NCBI GenBank assembly: GCA_002473085.1
Contig: DKTP01000106.1
Coordinates: forward strand, 1 to 48,172
Direction of reading: 5' to 3'
DNA: 48,172 nt
DNA from: Anaerolineales bacterium UBA7227
GTDB taxonomy: Bacteria; Chloroflexota; Anaerolineae; Anaerolineales; Villigracilaceae
Shown here: positions 31,518-38,870 of the stretch, in pieces
Numbering within the stretch: the first letter of the stretch is position 1
How the letters are laid out: each line of letters begins with the position of its first letter
Program-made: the position numbers and the translations under genes
The notes under the pieces: generated by a model
Told to the model about the DNA's origin: nothing
What the model saw: the letters and a program-made list of their open reading frames with translations, nothing else
The model's database searches: none

Positions 31518-31934
31518 ATGACCCAACCCTCCCGCCGCGACTTCCTCAAACTCGTCCGCGCTGGACTGCTCTACCTGAGCGGCGCGCTCGCCATCGGCGG
31601 CTTGCTGCGTTTCCTGGATTTCGACGCCCATCCCGCGCCGAAAACGGAATTCGACCTCGGTCCCGCTTCGGACTTTCCCCTCGGTTCGCGCACGCTTCTC
31701 GCGGACCCGCCAGCCGTTCTGCTCCACACCCAAAGCGGATTCTCCGCCCTGAGTTTGGTCTGCACCCACCTCGGCTGCGCCGTCGAACCAAGCGCGGACG
31801 GCTTTGCCTGTCCCTGTCACGGCTCGCGCTTCGACGCGGCGGGCGGAGTCTTGCGCGGCCCGGCGGAGAGCCCCCTGCCCGCCCTGCGCGTCGAATTGAC
31901 CGCCGACGGCCGTCTCCTTTTACACACCGACTGA
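31518..31934 (+). CDS. Rieske iron-sulfur protein of the bc complex
   Basis: 138 residues. A twin-arginine-like N-terminus (Ser-Arg-Arg-Asp-Phe-Leu-Lys) and one hydrophobic helix (about 14-34) form the usual uncleaved TAT anchor. The [2Fe-2S] ligands are in Cys-Thr-His-Leu-Gly-Cys and Cys-Pro-Cys-His-Gly-Ser, with both His and Cys pairs intact and the structural disulfide Cys positions present. It receives electrons from menaquinol at the Qo site of the cytochrome b encoded two genes upstream. The C-terminal part is short, as in b6f-like Rieske proteins. It ends the operon; the next gene has its own structured leader. Confidence 0.93.
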   Translation: MTQPSRRDFLKLVRAGLLYLSGALAIGGLLRFLDFDAHPAPKTEFDLGPASDFPLGSRTLLADPPAVLLHTQSGFSALSLVCTHLGCAVEPSADGFACPCHGSRFDAAGGVLRGPAESPLPALRVELTADGRLLLHTD

Positions 31935-32021
31935 GCCTGGCGATCCAGCCGTGACAATCATCCCCCGAAATCCCGTGATTTGTCCATTCTCATCGGGATA
32001 AAATCGGTATACACTTAAATC

Positions 32022-32189
32022 GCTCCGAAGCCTGTCCGCCTAAACCTTTGGCATGGCGACAGGACAGTACCGCAAGGCCGTGTACCAGGTGAAAGCGGAA
32101 ACGCCTTCATCCCCCGCATCGGAAAGGAGAGCCACAGACCCAGCGATGAGGCTGTCTCTTTTTTCCGCGAGACAGCCTCGTTTTATTTT
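32022..32189 (+). ncRNA. Structured leader RNA of the FmdE-like gene, candidate Moco/Tuco-type riboswitch
   Basis: The leader folds into several helices: CCTGTC(C)GCC (32031-32040) with GGCGACAGG (32055-32063), and GGTGAA-A-GCG (32088-32097) with CGC-C-TTCATC (32102-32111) capped by GAAA. The first helix contains CCTAAA facing CATGG, close to the 11-nt GNRA tetraloop receptor, so a loop-receptor contact with the GAAA hairpin is likely. TCCGA (32024) can pair with TCGGA (32119) as a closing stem. It ends in an intrinsic terminator before the gene's ribosome site. Moco/Tuco riboswitches precede Mo/W genes including fmdE homologues; the class is my hypothesis, not a covariance-model match. Confidence 0.55.
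32148..32189 (+). terminator. Attenuator terminator before the FmdE-like gene
   Basis: GAGGCTGTCTC (32148-32158) pairs with GAGACAGCCTC (32169-32179) and is followed by GTTTTATTTT. It sits directly before the GGAG ribosome site of the gene at 32199, so it must be controlled. AGCC upstream (32130-32133) could pair with GGCT of the left arm to form an antiterminator. Confidence 0.8.
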
Positions 32190-32198
32190 GGAGACGCC

Positions 32199-32822
32199 AT
32201 GGAACTTCAAGCCCTGCTCGAAAAATCCGCCTCGCGCCATTCCCACCTCTGTCCGCGCCAGATTCTCGGCGTACGGCTGGGATTGCTCGGCATGAAGACC
32301 CTCGGCTTCGACGAGCCGCCCGCCAAAAAACGCCTGCTGGTCATCGTGGAAAGCGACGGCTGCTTTGCGGACGGCGTCATCGCCGCCACAGATTGCGCCG
32401 TCGGTCACCGCACCCTGCGCGTGGAGGACTACGGCAAAACCGCCGCGACGTTCATAGACACGCTCACCGGCCGGGCGATGCGCGTCGCGCCCGCCCTCGA
32501 CGTCCGCGAACGGGCCGGCCTCCACGTCCCCGACGAGCCGCGTCGTTACTTTGCCCAGCTGCGCGCCTACCAGTCCATGCCCGACGCGGAAATGTTCAGC
32601 GTGACTCCTGTGTCGCTGACCGTGCCGCTGGAGGCCATTCTCTCCCGCCCCGGCGCGCGCGTCAACTGCGACGCGTGCGGCGAGGAGATCATCAACGAGC
32701 GGGAGACCCTGCGCGGCGGACTCGTCCTCTGCCGCGCCTGCGCGGGAAGCGCGTACTACGCCGCCGCCGAAGCCGCGTCCCTGTCCTTCGCGCTGACCGA
32801 GCGCCGTCCGCAGTTCGCGTGA
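32199..32822 (+). CDS. FmdE-domain protein with C-terminal zinc ribbon
   Basis: 207 residues. The FmdE domain (about 1-150) has the typical start His-Ser-His-Leu-Cys-Pro-Arg-Gln-Ile-Leu-Gly-Val-Arg, then Val-Glu-Ser-Asp-Gly-Cys-Phe-Ala-Asp-Gly and Gly-Lys-Thr-Ala-Ala-Thr-Phe. The C-terminus has a zinc ribbon, Cys-Asp-Ala-Cys-Gly-Glu-Glu-Ile then Cys-Arg-Ala-Cys. The name comes from subunit E of formylmethanofuran dehydrogenase, but stand-alone bacterial FmdE proteins are found near Mo/W enzymes and cofactor genes and their reaction is not settled. The attenuated leader RNA upstream suggests ligand-controlled expression. Ends 69 bases before a convergent PiT gene. Confidence 0.85.
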   Translation: MELQALLEKSASRHSHLCPRQILGVRLGLLGMKTLGFDEPPAKKRLLVIVESDGCFADGVIAATDCAVGHRTLRVEDYGKTAATFIDTLTGRAMRVAPALDVRERAGLHVPDEPRRYFAQLRAYQSMPDAEMFSVTPVSLTVPLEAILSRPGARVNCDACGEEIINERETLRGGLVLCRACAGSAYYAAAEAASLSFALTERRPQFA

Positions 32823-32891
32823 ATCCGCGGCCGGGGGAAATCCGCCCGGCGCGGGCGCGCCCGGGACAGTCAGGCGGAGGCGAAGCGCAAG

Positions 32892-33872
32892 TCACGACAG
32901 GAAGCGCGTCACCAGCCAGTATATGCCCGCAGAGAAAAGCATGGTAGCCGGGATGGTTAAAATCCAGGCCATGAGGAATTCCTGCGCCATCCCCCAGCGA
33001 ACTTTATTGACCCGTTCCGCCGCGCCGACGCCCATGATGGAGGTTTGAATCACCTGGTTGACGCTGACCGGCCCGCCGAAAATGGACGAGACGAAGATCA
33101 CCAGCGACGCGGTCACCTGCGTGGCGAAGCCGTCCATGGGACGGATCTTGTAGAAGAATAAACCGCCGACCGAGCGGGTCAACTTCCAACCGCCCAGCGT
33201 GGTGCCCAGCGACAACGCCAGCCCGATCAGCGCAGTGACCCAGAGCGGGACGGAGAAATCCGAGAGCAGACCGCCCGCGACCAGCGCGAGCGTGACGATG
33301 CCCATGCTCTTCTGACCGTCGTTGCTGCCGTGGTTCAAACCCAGGGCGAAGGCGGTCAAGACCTGGCCGCGCTTGAAGAAGTCATTAATGCGCGGCGTGG
33401 AATTTCGAGCGAGCCACAGGATGGCGCGCAGCAGGGCGAAACCGGCCAGGAAACTGACCGGCGGGGAGACGGCAAAGTAGAGCGCCACCTTGCCGAGGCC
33501 GTTCCAATACACCGCGTCCGCGCCGGCCCGCACGAGGATCGCCCCCAGCAACCCGCCAATCAAGGCGTGCGAGGAACTGCTCGGCAACTTGAAATACCAG
33601 GTGACGAGATTCCACAAAACGGCGGAAGCCAGCGCCGCCGCGAGGACCGCCTGGTTGACGGCGTGAGAATCCACCACGCCGCTCCCGATGGTCTTCGCCA
33701 CCCCCGTCCCAAACAGGAACGGTCCCAGGAATTCGGCCAGGGCGGTCAAGCCCAACGCCACGCGCGGAGAATAGGCGCGCGAGGAGATCAAGGTGGAGAC
33801 CACGTTCCGCGAACCGTGCGCCCCGTTCAGAAAACTAAAGGCAAACGCCAACAGCGCGACCGCGAAGATCAT
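32892..33872 (-). CDS. PiT-family inorganic phosphate transporter
   Basis: 326 residues with about ten transmembrane helices. Both inverted PHO4 signatures are seen: Ala-Phe-Ser-Phe-Leu-Asn-Gly-Ala-His-Gly-Ser-Arg-Asn at the N-terminus (Gly-Ala-Asn-Asp in most members, here Gly-Ala-His-Gly) and Gly-Leu-Asn-His-Gly-Ser-Asn-Asp-Gly-Gln-Lys-Ser-Met-Gly in the middle. It takes up phosphate with protons or sodium. The DUF47 gene 28 bases upstream on the same strand is its usual partner. The first signature varies at the Asn-Asp positions, which could alter ion or substrate preference. Confidence 0.9.
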   Translation of the reverse strand: MIFAVALLAFAFSFLNGAHGSRNVVSTLISSRAYSPRVALGLTALAEFLGPFLFGTGVAKTIGSGVVDSHAVNQAVLAAALASAVLWNLVTWYFKLPSSSSHALIGGLLGAILVRAGADAVYWNGLGKVALYFAVSPPVSFLAGFALLRAILWLARNSTPRINDFFKRGQVLTAFALGLNHGSNDGQKSMGIVTLALVAGGLLSDFSVPLWVTALIGLALSLGTTLGGWKLTRSVGGLFFYKIRPMDGFATQVTASLVIFVSSIFGGPVSVNQVIQTSIMGVGAAERVNKVRWGMAQEFLMAWILTIPATMLFSAGIYWLVTRFLS

Positions 33873-33900
33873 GGGCTGAGTCTGTCCTGCGCTCCCGCCA

Positions 33901-34521
33901 TCAGGTGATCTTCACAACGATGTCGGCGATCACATTGGCCGCCTCGTCGCCGCGGTCGGCGGCGTTGCTCAAATGACGATAGACCTCGCGCATCTTCAAC
34001 ATGCTGACCACATGCTGGATGTCCTCCACGTCGCTGAACAGGTCGGCCAGCGCTTCACGATAGACTCCCTCCACGCGGTTTTCGAGCGCCTTGGCGCGCT
34101 GGGCATGTTCGTTCGCGACGCCGGGGTGCTTCTCCAGCCGCTCCACCGCCTGAAACAGCTCGTACGCCGCGTCCCTCAGCAGGGAGGCCATGCGCTGCAT
34201 GTACGTGGTCGGCTCCACCTTCAAAATCTCCATCTCGCTGACGGTGCTGTAGGCGTAGTCAATCACGTCGTCAATGGTGCGCGAAAGCGCGAACAAGTCC
34301 TCCCGGTCGAAGGGCGTGACGAAGGTGCGGTTCAACTCGTCAATAAAAATGCGACGGACCTCGTCCGCTTCCTTTTCCTTCGCCGTCAGCAAGTTCGAGT
34401 CGGCCGGGTCGCGCGCGGCGAGATACCGGCAGAGAGCTTCCATGCCTTCCAGCGTCAACGAGGCCTGGTCGTGGATCAATTTAAGAAAAACATCCTGCCG
34501 TTTCCTGAATAAATTACGCAT
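33901..34521 (-). CDS. DUF47/PhoU-like phosphate transport regulator
   Basis: 206 residues, almost all helical, in the two three-helix-bundle layout of PhoU-like DUF47 proteins. Readable features are Phe-Leu-Lys-Leu-Ile-His-Asp-Gln-Ala at about 12, the acidic metal-site segments Glu-Lys-Glu-Ala-Asp-Glu-Val and Asp-Arg-Glu-Asp-Leu-Phe-Ala-Leu, and Asp-Asp-Val-Ile-Asp-Tyr, and Asn-Ala-Ala-Asp-Arg-Gly-Asp-Glu-Ala-Ala-Asn near the C-terminus. Such proteins pair with PiT transporters and are thought to gate them. A GGAG site lies seven bases before the ATG. It is the promoter-proximal gene of the two, divergent from the ankyrin gene. Confidence 0.9.
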   Translation of the reverse strand: MRNLFRKRQDVFLKLIHDQASLTLEGMEALCRYLAARDPADSNLLTAKEKEADEVRRIFIDELNRTFVTPFDREDLFALSRTIDDVIDYAYSTVSEMEILKVEPTTYMQRMASLLRDAAYELFQAVERLEKHPGVANEHAQRAKALENRVEGVYREALADLFSDVEDIQHVVSMLKMREVYRHLSNAADRGDEAANVIADIVVKIT

Positions 34522-34594
34522 GTCAACTCCTTGATTGTCTGACGCTCGTTCTAAAACCTAACGACTCTGTCATGGAACATCCCTCAATATACCG

Positions 34595-34600
34595 TATAAT
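34595..34600 (+). promoter_or_regulatory. -10 box (TATAAT) of the ankyrin gene
   Basis: A perfect TATAAT ends seven bases before the ATG at 34608, again a leaderless arrangement. It also fixes the start: the longer frame from 34572 would begin upstream of the promoter. Confidence 0.5.
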
Positions 34601-34607
34601 TCGAGCC

Positions 34608-35282
34608 ATGAGCGCTGAATTCTTTGAAGCCATCCGGGCCGGCGACCGCGACCAGGTGGAACGCCTCCTGATGATTGACGCGCGCCTGATCCACGAACGG
34701 GAAAACGGTCTCAGCCCCGTCATGGCGGCCGCCTACCAACTCAAACCGCAGCTGGCGGAATTCCTCGCCGACAAAACCGTGGCGCTCACCGTCTTCGAAG
34801 CCGCCGCCATCGGCCGCATTCCCCACCTCGTGCGCCTGCTGGCCCGCAACCTGGACCTCGTCAACCAATTCGCTGAAGACGGCTTCCAGCCGCTCGGACT
34901 GGCCTGCTTCTTCGGTCACCTCGAAGCGGCGGAATACCTTGTGCGGGCGGGCGCGGCCATCAACATGCCGTCGAACAACGAACTGCGCGTCACGCCGCTC
35001 CACTCCGCGGCCGCCGGGCGGCACGCGCCGGTCGTGAAAATGCTGCTGAAACACGGGGCCATTCCCAACGTCCGCGACCGAAACGGATGCACCCCCCTCC
35101 ACGCCGCGGCCGCCAACGGCGACGTCGAATCCATCCAGCTCCTCATCCTCCACGGCGCCGACATCCACATCCGTTCGAACGACGACAAATTCCCCGCCCA
35201 GCTCGCCGAAGAGAAGGGACACCAACTCGCCGCGGAGATCCTGAAACGCGAGATCACCAAACGTTTCCGCCCCGTTTCCTGA
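34608..35282 (+). CDS. Ankyrin-repeat protein
   Basis: 224 residues made of about six ankyrin repeats. The best are Gly-Phe-Gln-Pro-Leu-Gly-Leu-Ala-Cys-Phe-Phe-Gly-His-Leu-Glu (about 85-99), Val-Thr-Pro-Leu-His-Ser-Ala-Ala-Ala-Gly-Arg (about 128) and Cys-Thr-Pro-Leu-His-Ala-Ala-Ala-Ala-Asn-Gly (about 161). No signal peptide or membrane helix is seen, so it is a cytoplasmic protein-binding scaffold; the partner is unknown. The start follows a TATAAT box by seven bases. It ends three bases from the convergent FAD oxidoreductase gene, leaving no room for a terminator between them. Confidence 0.88.
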   Translation: MSAEFFEAIRAGDRDQVERLLMIDARLIHERENGLSPVMAAAYQLKPQLAEFLADKTVALTVFEAAAIGRIPHLVRLLARNLDLVNQFAEDGFQPLGLACFFGHLEAAEYLVRAGAAINMPSNNELRVTPLHSAAAGRHAPVVKMLLKHGAIPNVRDRNGCTPLHAAAANGDVESIQLLILHGADIHIRSNDDKFPAQLAEEKGHQLAAEILKREITKRFRPVS

Positions 35283-35285
35283 AGT

Positions 35286-36545
35286 TCAGCCGCGCGCCCG
35301 AAAATCCACGCTCATGGGGCGAAGATCGAGCGCCGGCGCCATCCCATTCGCCAACTCCGCAACCGCCTGTCCCGTGCCGGGGCCCAGCGAGAGACCGAGC
35401 ATGGCGTGTCCCGTCGCCAGGATCAAATTGCCATGCCTCGGCGAAAACCCGATTATCGGGACGCCGTCGGGCGTGATCGGGCGCAGGCCGGCCCAGGTCT
35501 CCTGAATCTCCAATTTTTCGTCCAACCGAAGAAACTCATGCGCAAACCCCTCCAGCCGCGCGATCCAGCGCGGGTCTGGCTTCGTGCTGTAAGTCCCCAC
35601 CTCCAGCCGCCCCGTGACGCGAATGCGGTCGCCCAGCGGCGAGACGGCCACGCGGCGGTCTCCGAGCATAAGCGCGTGACGCGGCATATTCCGAACCGCC
35701 GACGCGGTGAGACTGTACCCGCGCCCCGGCTGGATGGGGATATCGAGGCCGAGGCCGCGCGCCACAGCGGGAGTCCACGCGCCCGCGGCCAGCACGACCT
35801 GCTCCGCTTCGAACTCCCCCGCGCGGGTTCGCACAGCCCGGACCTTCCCCTCCGCTTCGACGAATCCCGTCACGGACGCGTCCGCGTGCGTCCCCGCGCC
35901 CATCTCGCGGACGCGTTTCCCCAGCGCGGCGAGGAACAGCCCCGGGTCGAGGTGCGCGTCGCCCGTGTAATGCACCCCGCCGATCACATCCTCCCGCGCG
36001 GCAGGCTCCACATCCTGCACGGCAACTTTATCGTACACGCGGACGGAAATCCCATGCGCCCGCATAAACTCGGCTTCCCGCTGCGCTTCATGAAACGTGT
36101 CTTCGCTTTTGAACAGATTGAGAAATCCCATCTCGCTATAATGACAGTCGAAGCGCTCCTCGGCGATCATGCGCGCGAAATTCTCCGCGCTCAACCGGCC
36201 GAGTTCGTACAACGGTTTGACGCTGCGGCTGACGTTGTCCTGGTTACAGGCAAGCACAAAACGAAGCAGCCACGAAAGGTAACTCGGCGAGAGACCGATC
36301 TTCATCCCAAACGGACTCCGCGCCGGATCGAGCATCCACTTAAGCGCGCCGGTCGCCACCCCCGGCGCGGCCAACGGGATGATGTGACTCGGCACGATGT
36401 GTCCCGCGTTGCCCGAGCCGCTGCCTTTGCCGATCTCTTTCGCGTCAACGATGGTAACCTTGCGCCCCGATTTGAGGAGATAGTAAGCGCAGCACAACCC
36501 GATCGGTCCGCCGCCGATGATCAATACATCACATTTTAAACTCAT
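35286..36545 (-). CDS. DadA-like FAD amino-acid dehydrogenase, probable D-hydroxyproline dehydrogenase
   Basis: 419 residues. The N-terminal dinucleotide fold has Ile-Ile-Gly-Gly-Gly-Pro-Ile-Gly-Leu-Cys and an acidic residue at the end of strand 2 (Val-Asp-Ala). DAO-family motifs continue with Gly-Ser-Gly-Asn-Ala-Gly-His-Ile and the C-terminal Gly-Leu-Arg-Pro-Ile-Thr-Pro-Asp-Gly-Val-Pro-Ile-Ile-Gly and Ala-Thr-Gly-His. By sequence alone it is a D-amino-acid or glycine oxidase/dehydrogenase. Its neighbours, an epimerase and a DHDPS-like deaminase, match the bacterial trans-4-hydroxy-L-proline route, in which this enzyme oxidises cis-4-hydroxy-D-proline. GGAG lies five bases before the ATG. Last gene of the minus-strand trio. 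Confidence 0.85.
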   Translation of the reverse strand: MSLKCDVLIIGGGPIGLCCAYYLLKSGRKVTIVDAKEIGKGSGSGNAGHIVPSHIIPLAAPGVATGALKWMLDPARSPFGMKIGLSPSYLSWLLRFVLACNQDNVSRSVKPLYELGRLSAENFARMIAEERFDCHYSEMGFLNLFKSEDTFHEAQREAEFMRAHGISVRVYDKVAVQDVEPAAREDVIGGVHYTGDAHLDPGLFLAALGKRVREMGAGTHADASVTGFVEAEGKVRAVRTRAGEFEAEQVVLAAGAWTPAVARGLGLDIPIQPGRGYSLTASAVRNMPRHALMLGDRRVAVSPLGDRIRVTGRLEVGTYSTKPDPRWIARLEGFAHEFLRLDEKLEIQETWAGLRPITPDGVPIIGFSPRHGNLILATGHAMLGLSLGPGTGQAVAELANGMAPALDLRPMSVDFRARG

Positions 36546-36599
36546 GTTGTCTCCTTAAAACTTTTAACCTTTGACCAATTCGCGTCAAAAGTTAGAGGC

Positions 36600-37616
36600 T
36601 CAGATCCCTCTCCCAAACGGGTCGCGCTCGTCCACCAGCAGCGTCCCCTCAGACATGACCCACGCCTCGCCGGTAATGGTCGGGACGATCTTTTCGCCGT
36701 CAAGTTGGACGCTCCCCTCGAAGACGCTGCCGACGACGCTTTGCTGCCGCCAGGCCTGGCCGGCCTTCAATTTCCCGTCGGAGTACAAACAGGCGAGTTT
36801 TGCGCTCGTGCCGGTCCCACACGGGGAGCGGTCGTAGGCTTTGCCGGGGCAGAGGACGAAACTCCTGCTGTCCGCGTCGGGCGTGGACGCGAACAACTCC
36901 ACGTGGTCAATCTCCGCGCCGCCCGCGCCGGTGACGCTTCCCGCGCTCAACCGCTCGCGGACGCGCCACGCGAAGTCGGTCAGCGCTTCCAGGTTCGACA
37001 TGTCCACCTCCAGGCCGTGATCGTGGACGAGGAAGAACCAGTTGCCGCCCCAGGCCACGTCGCCGTGGATGATCCTGCCGTCTATTTCGATGGGGACATG
37101 CGCGAGGTGACGGTAGGCGGGGACGTTGCGGACAGAGACTTTGTTTGGATATTCGTCATTGCGAGCCGAAGGCGAAGCAATCTCCTCATCGGCGAGGGGA
37201 TTGCTTCGGCGCTCGCTGTCGCTCGCTCCTCGCAACGACGAATCATGCAGAGTCGCTTCGACAACCCCAACGGGAGTCTCCACGCGAATCACGCCAGGCT
37301 GAACCTTGTCCAGATAAGACAGCGAGGCGATCAGGCCGATCGTCCCGTGTCCGCACATGCCGAGGTAGCCGACGTTATTAAAGAAGATGACGCCGAACTG
37401 GCAGGTCGGGTCGGCGGGCGGGACGAGGTACGCGCCGACCAGCACGTCCGAGCCGCGCGGTTCGAGGAGTACGGCGCGGCGCAGGTCGTCGTGACGCGCT
37501 CTCAGCGTGGATAACTTGTCGGCGACAGAACCCGCTCCGAGGTCGAAGGGAAGCGAGAGGACGAGGCGGGTCGGTTCGCCACCGGTGTGAGAGTCGAGGA
37601 AGGGAATGCGTTTCAT
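36600..37616 (-). CDS. Proline racemase family enzyme, probable 4-hydroxyproline 2-epimerase, with repeat insertion
   Basis: 338 residues. Both catalytic cysteines are present: Gly-Met-Cys-Gly-His-Gly-Thr (about 92) and Ser-Pro-Cys-Gly-Thr-Gly-Thr (about 258). The Cys/Cys pair marks racemases and epimerases and excludes the Thr-type 3-hydroxyproline dehydratase. The start [10 protein letters not shown] is typical of hydroxyproline epimerases, which convert trans-4-hydroxy-L-proline to cis-4-hydroxy-D-proline. About 31 residues around 125-155 (Ser-Ser-Leu-Arg-Gly ... Arg-Asn-Asp-Glu) are encoded by a palindromic repeat at 37152-37244 and break the usual Val-Glu-Ala-to-Val-Ser-Val-Arg-Asn-Val-Pro link. 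The frame is kept; activity may or may not be. Confidence 0.88.
   Translation of the reverse strand: MKRIPFLDSHTGGEPTRLVLSLPFDLGAGSVADKLSTLRARHDDLRRAVLLEPRGSDVLVGAYLVPPADPTCQFGVIFFNNVGYLGMCGHGTIGLIASLSYLDKVQPGVIRVETPVGVVEATLHDSSLRGASDSERRSNPLADEEIASPSARNDEYPNKVSVRNVPAYRHLAHVPIEIDGRIIHGDVAWGGNWFFLVHDHGLEVDMSNLEALTDFAWRVRERLSAGSVTGAGGAEIDHVELFASTPDADSRSFVLCPGKAYDRSPCGTGTSAKLACLYSDGKLKAGQAWRQQSVVGSVFEGSVQLDGEKIVPTITGEAWVMSEGTLLVDERDPFGRGI
37152..37244. mobile_element. 93-bp MITE-like palindrome inserted in frame in the epimerase gene
   Basis: Terminal arms ATTCGTCATTGCGAG (37152-37166) and CTCGCAACGACGAAT (37230-37244) are inverted copies with one mismatch; inner arms GCGAAGCAATC and GATTGCTTCG also pair. 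The unit is 93 bp, a multiple of three, and has no stop in the gene frame. Similar CATTGCGAG/GATTGCTTCG elements are common small dispersed repeats in bacteria. No transposase is encoded. Confidence 0.75.
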
Positions 37617-37627
37617 ATTTTTTTCAA

Positions 37628-37756
37628 CACAAAGGTCACGAAGTACTCAAAGGTGGATTGAGTGATGGTCGAGATTCTTTGCTTTCGATTATCACGGCGA
37701 TAGTCGAAAGGAAGTCGTCACATTACGCCAACCAACAAACCTTCGTTGCCTTTGTG
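37628..37756. repeat. Inverted repeat pair between epimerase and deaminase genes
   Basis: CACAAAGGTCACGAAG (37628-37643) and CTTCGTTGCCTTTGTG (37741-37756) are inverted copies with 14 of 16 matches. They span most of the 150-base gap. The motif resembles a known type of small intergenic repeat. Confidence 0.55.
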
Positions 37757-37766
37757 CCCTTCGTGT

Positions 37767-38636
37767 TTAAATGCTCTTAAAGATCTTCTCGAATTCGGCG
37801 CGGTCGTCGTCGGCGAGAGGGAGCAGGGGCAGGCGGGGAGCGCCGACGGGGATGCCGAGCAGTTCGCAGCCAAGTTTTACTTTTTGCAGGTAACTTCCGC
37901 TTTCCACGCTGCGGAGGAGGGGCATGAGTTTGTCCATGCGGGCGCGGGCGGTGACGAAATCCCCGGCGAGGGCGGCTTCGAGGACGTCGGCATGTTGACG
38001 CGGCGCGCAGGAGGCCGCGCCGCCAATCCACGCGGTCGCGCCCCAGAGGAAGTAGTCGAGGGCCTGGTCGTCGGAGCCGCAGACGATCTGGTAGCGGGCG
38101 CCGTAGCGGGCGCGCATGGCGTAGACGCGCGACATGTCGCTGGAGGCTTCCTTGATGCCGATGACGTGGTCGTATTGGGTCAGGCCGTCCATCACGTCGA
38201 AGCCGACTTCCGTCCCGGCGCGCCAGGGGAAGTTGTAAAGCACGATGGGAATTTTGACGGCGCGCGCGACGGCTTCGTAGTGCGCCAGCAGTTCGCGCTG
38301 GCTGGGACGCGAGTACGGCGGGACGGCGACCATCAGCGCGTCGTAGCCCATCCGCTCGGCGGCCTGCGAATAGCGGATCACGTCGCGGGTCGCGCCGCTG
38401 TTCGTCCCGGCGATGAGCGCGACGCGGTCGTTGACCTTGTCCTTGACGAATTGGAAGATGTCCAGCCGTTCCTGATCGTTGAGGGCGTAGACTTCGCCCG
38501 TGGTCCCTCCGGGGACGAGGCCGCTGATTTTATTCTGGATAAGATATTCGATGAGTTGTTCGAGGACAGGGTAGTTGATGGATTCGTCCGCGTGGAAGGG
38601 GGTGACGATGGGGGCATAGATTCCTTGTAGGCGCAT
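37767..38636 (-). CDS. DHDPS/NAL-family enzyme, probable pyrroline-4-hydroxy-2-carboxylate deaminase
   Basis: 289 residues, a full TIM barrel of the dihydrodipicolinate synthase family. Gly-Gly-Thr-Thr-Gly-Glu-Val-Tyr at about 43-50 binds the substrate carboxylate, Leu-Tyr-Asn-Phe-Pro at about 137 gives the catalytic Tyr, and Gly-Ile-Lys-Glu-Ala-Ser at about 165 the Schiff-base Lys. Members include DapA, N-acetylneuraminate lyase and the deaminase that turns 1-pyrroline-4-hydroxy-2-carboxylate into 2-oxoglutarate semialdehyde. Clustering with an epimerase and a DadA-like enzyme supports the last role; a semialdehyde dehydrogenase gene is not in the window. First gene of the trio; GGAG lies before the ATG. 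Confidence 0.85.
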   Translation of the reverse strand: MRLQGIYAPIVTPFHADESINYPVLEQLIEYLIQNKISGLVPGGTTGEVYALNDQERLDIFQFVKDKVNDRVALIAGTNSGATRDVIRYSQAAERMGYDALMVAVPPYSRPSQRELLAHYEAVARAVKIPIVLYNFPWRAGTEVGFDVMDGLTQYDHVIGIKEASSDMSRVYAMRARYGARYQIVCGSDDQALDYFLWGATAWIGGAASCAPRQHADVLEAALAGDFVTARARMDKLMPLLRSVESGSYLQKVKLGCELLGIPVGAPRLPLLPLADDDRAEFEKIFKSI

Positions 38637-38870
38637 GTTGTCTCCTGTGGGTGGCGTTCGACGCTGAAAGTTTACTTCGCCCAGCGAAAGCAGGCAAGAG
38701 CGAATTGAGGCGAGGGTCAGTTGGGACGGGTAGGGACGATCAGCAGATGAAAAGAGGATAGAAGTCGCTTCGGAACGGGCGATCAGCGGCTATTTAAGCG
38801 GACAGCCGCCCCACGCAGGCGCGGTGTAAGCGGATGGATAGCGCGCAAGTCGCGCATTCATGGATAAGCG

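Noticed and set aside
32022..32147. c-di-GMP-I or cobalamin riboswitch
   Set aside because: The tetraloop/receptor order is opposite to that of c-di-GMP-I, and the cobalamin B12-box pattern is missing.
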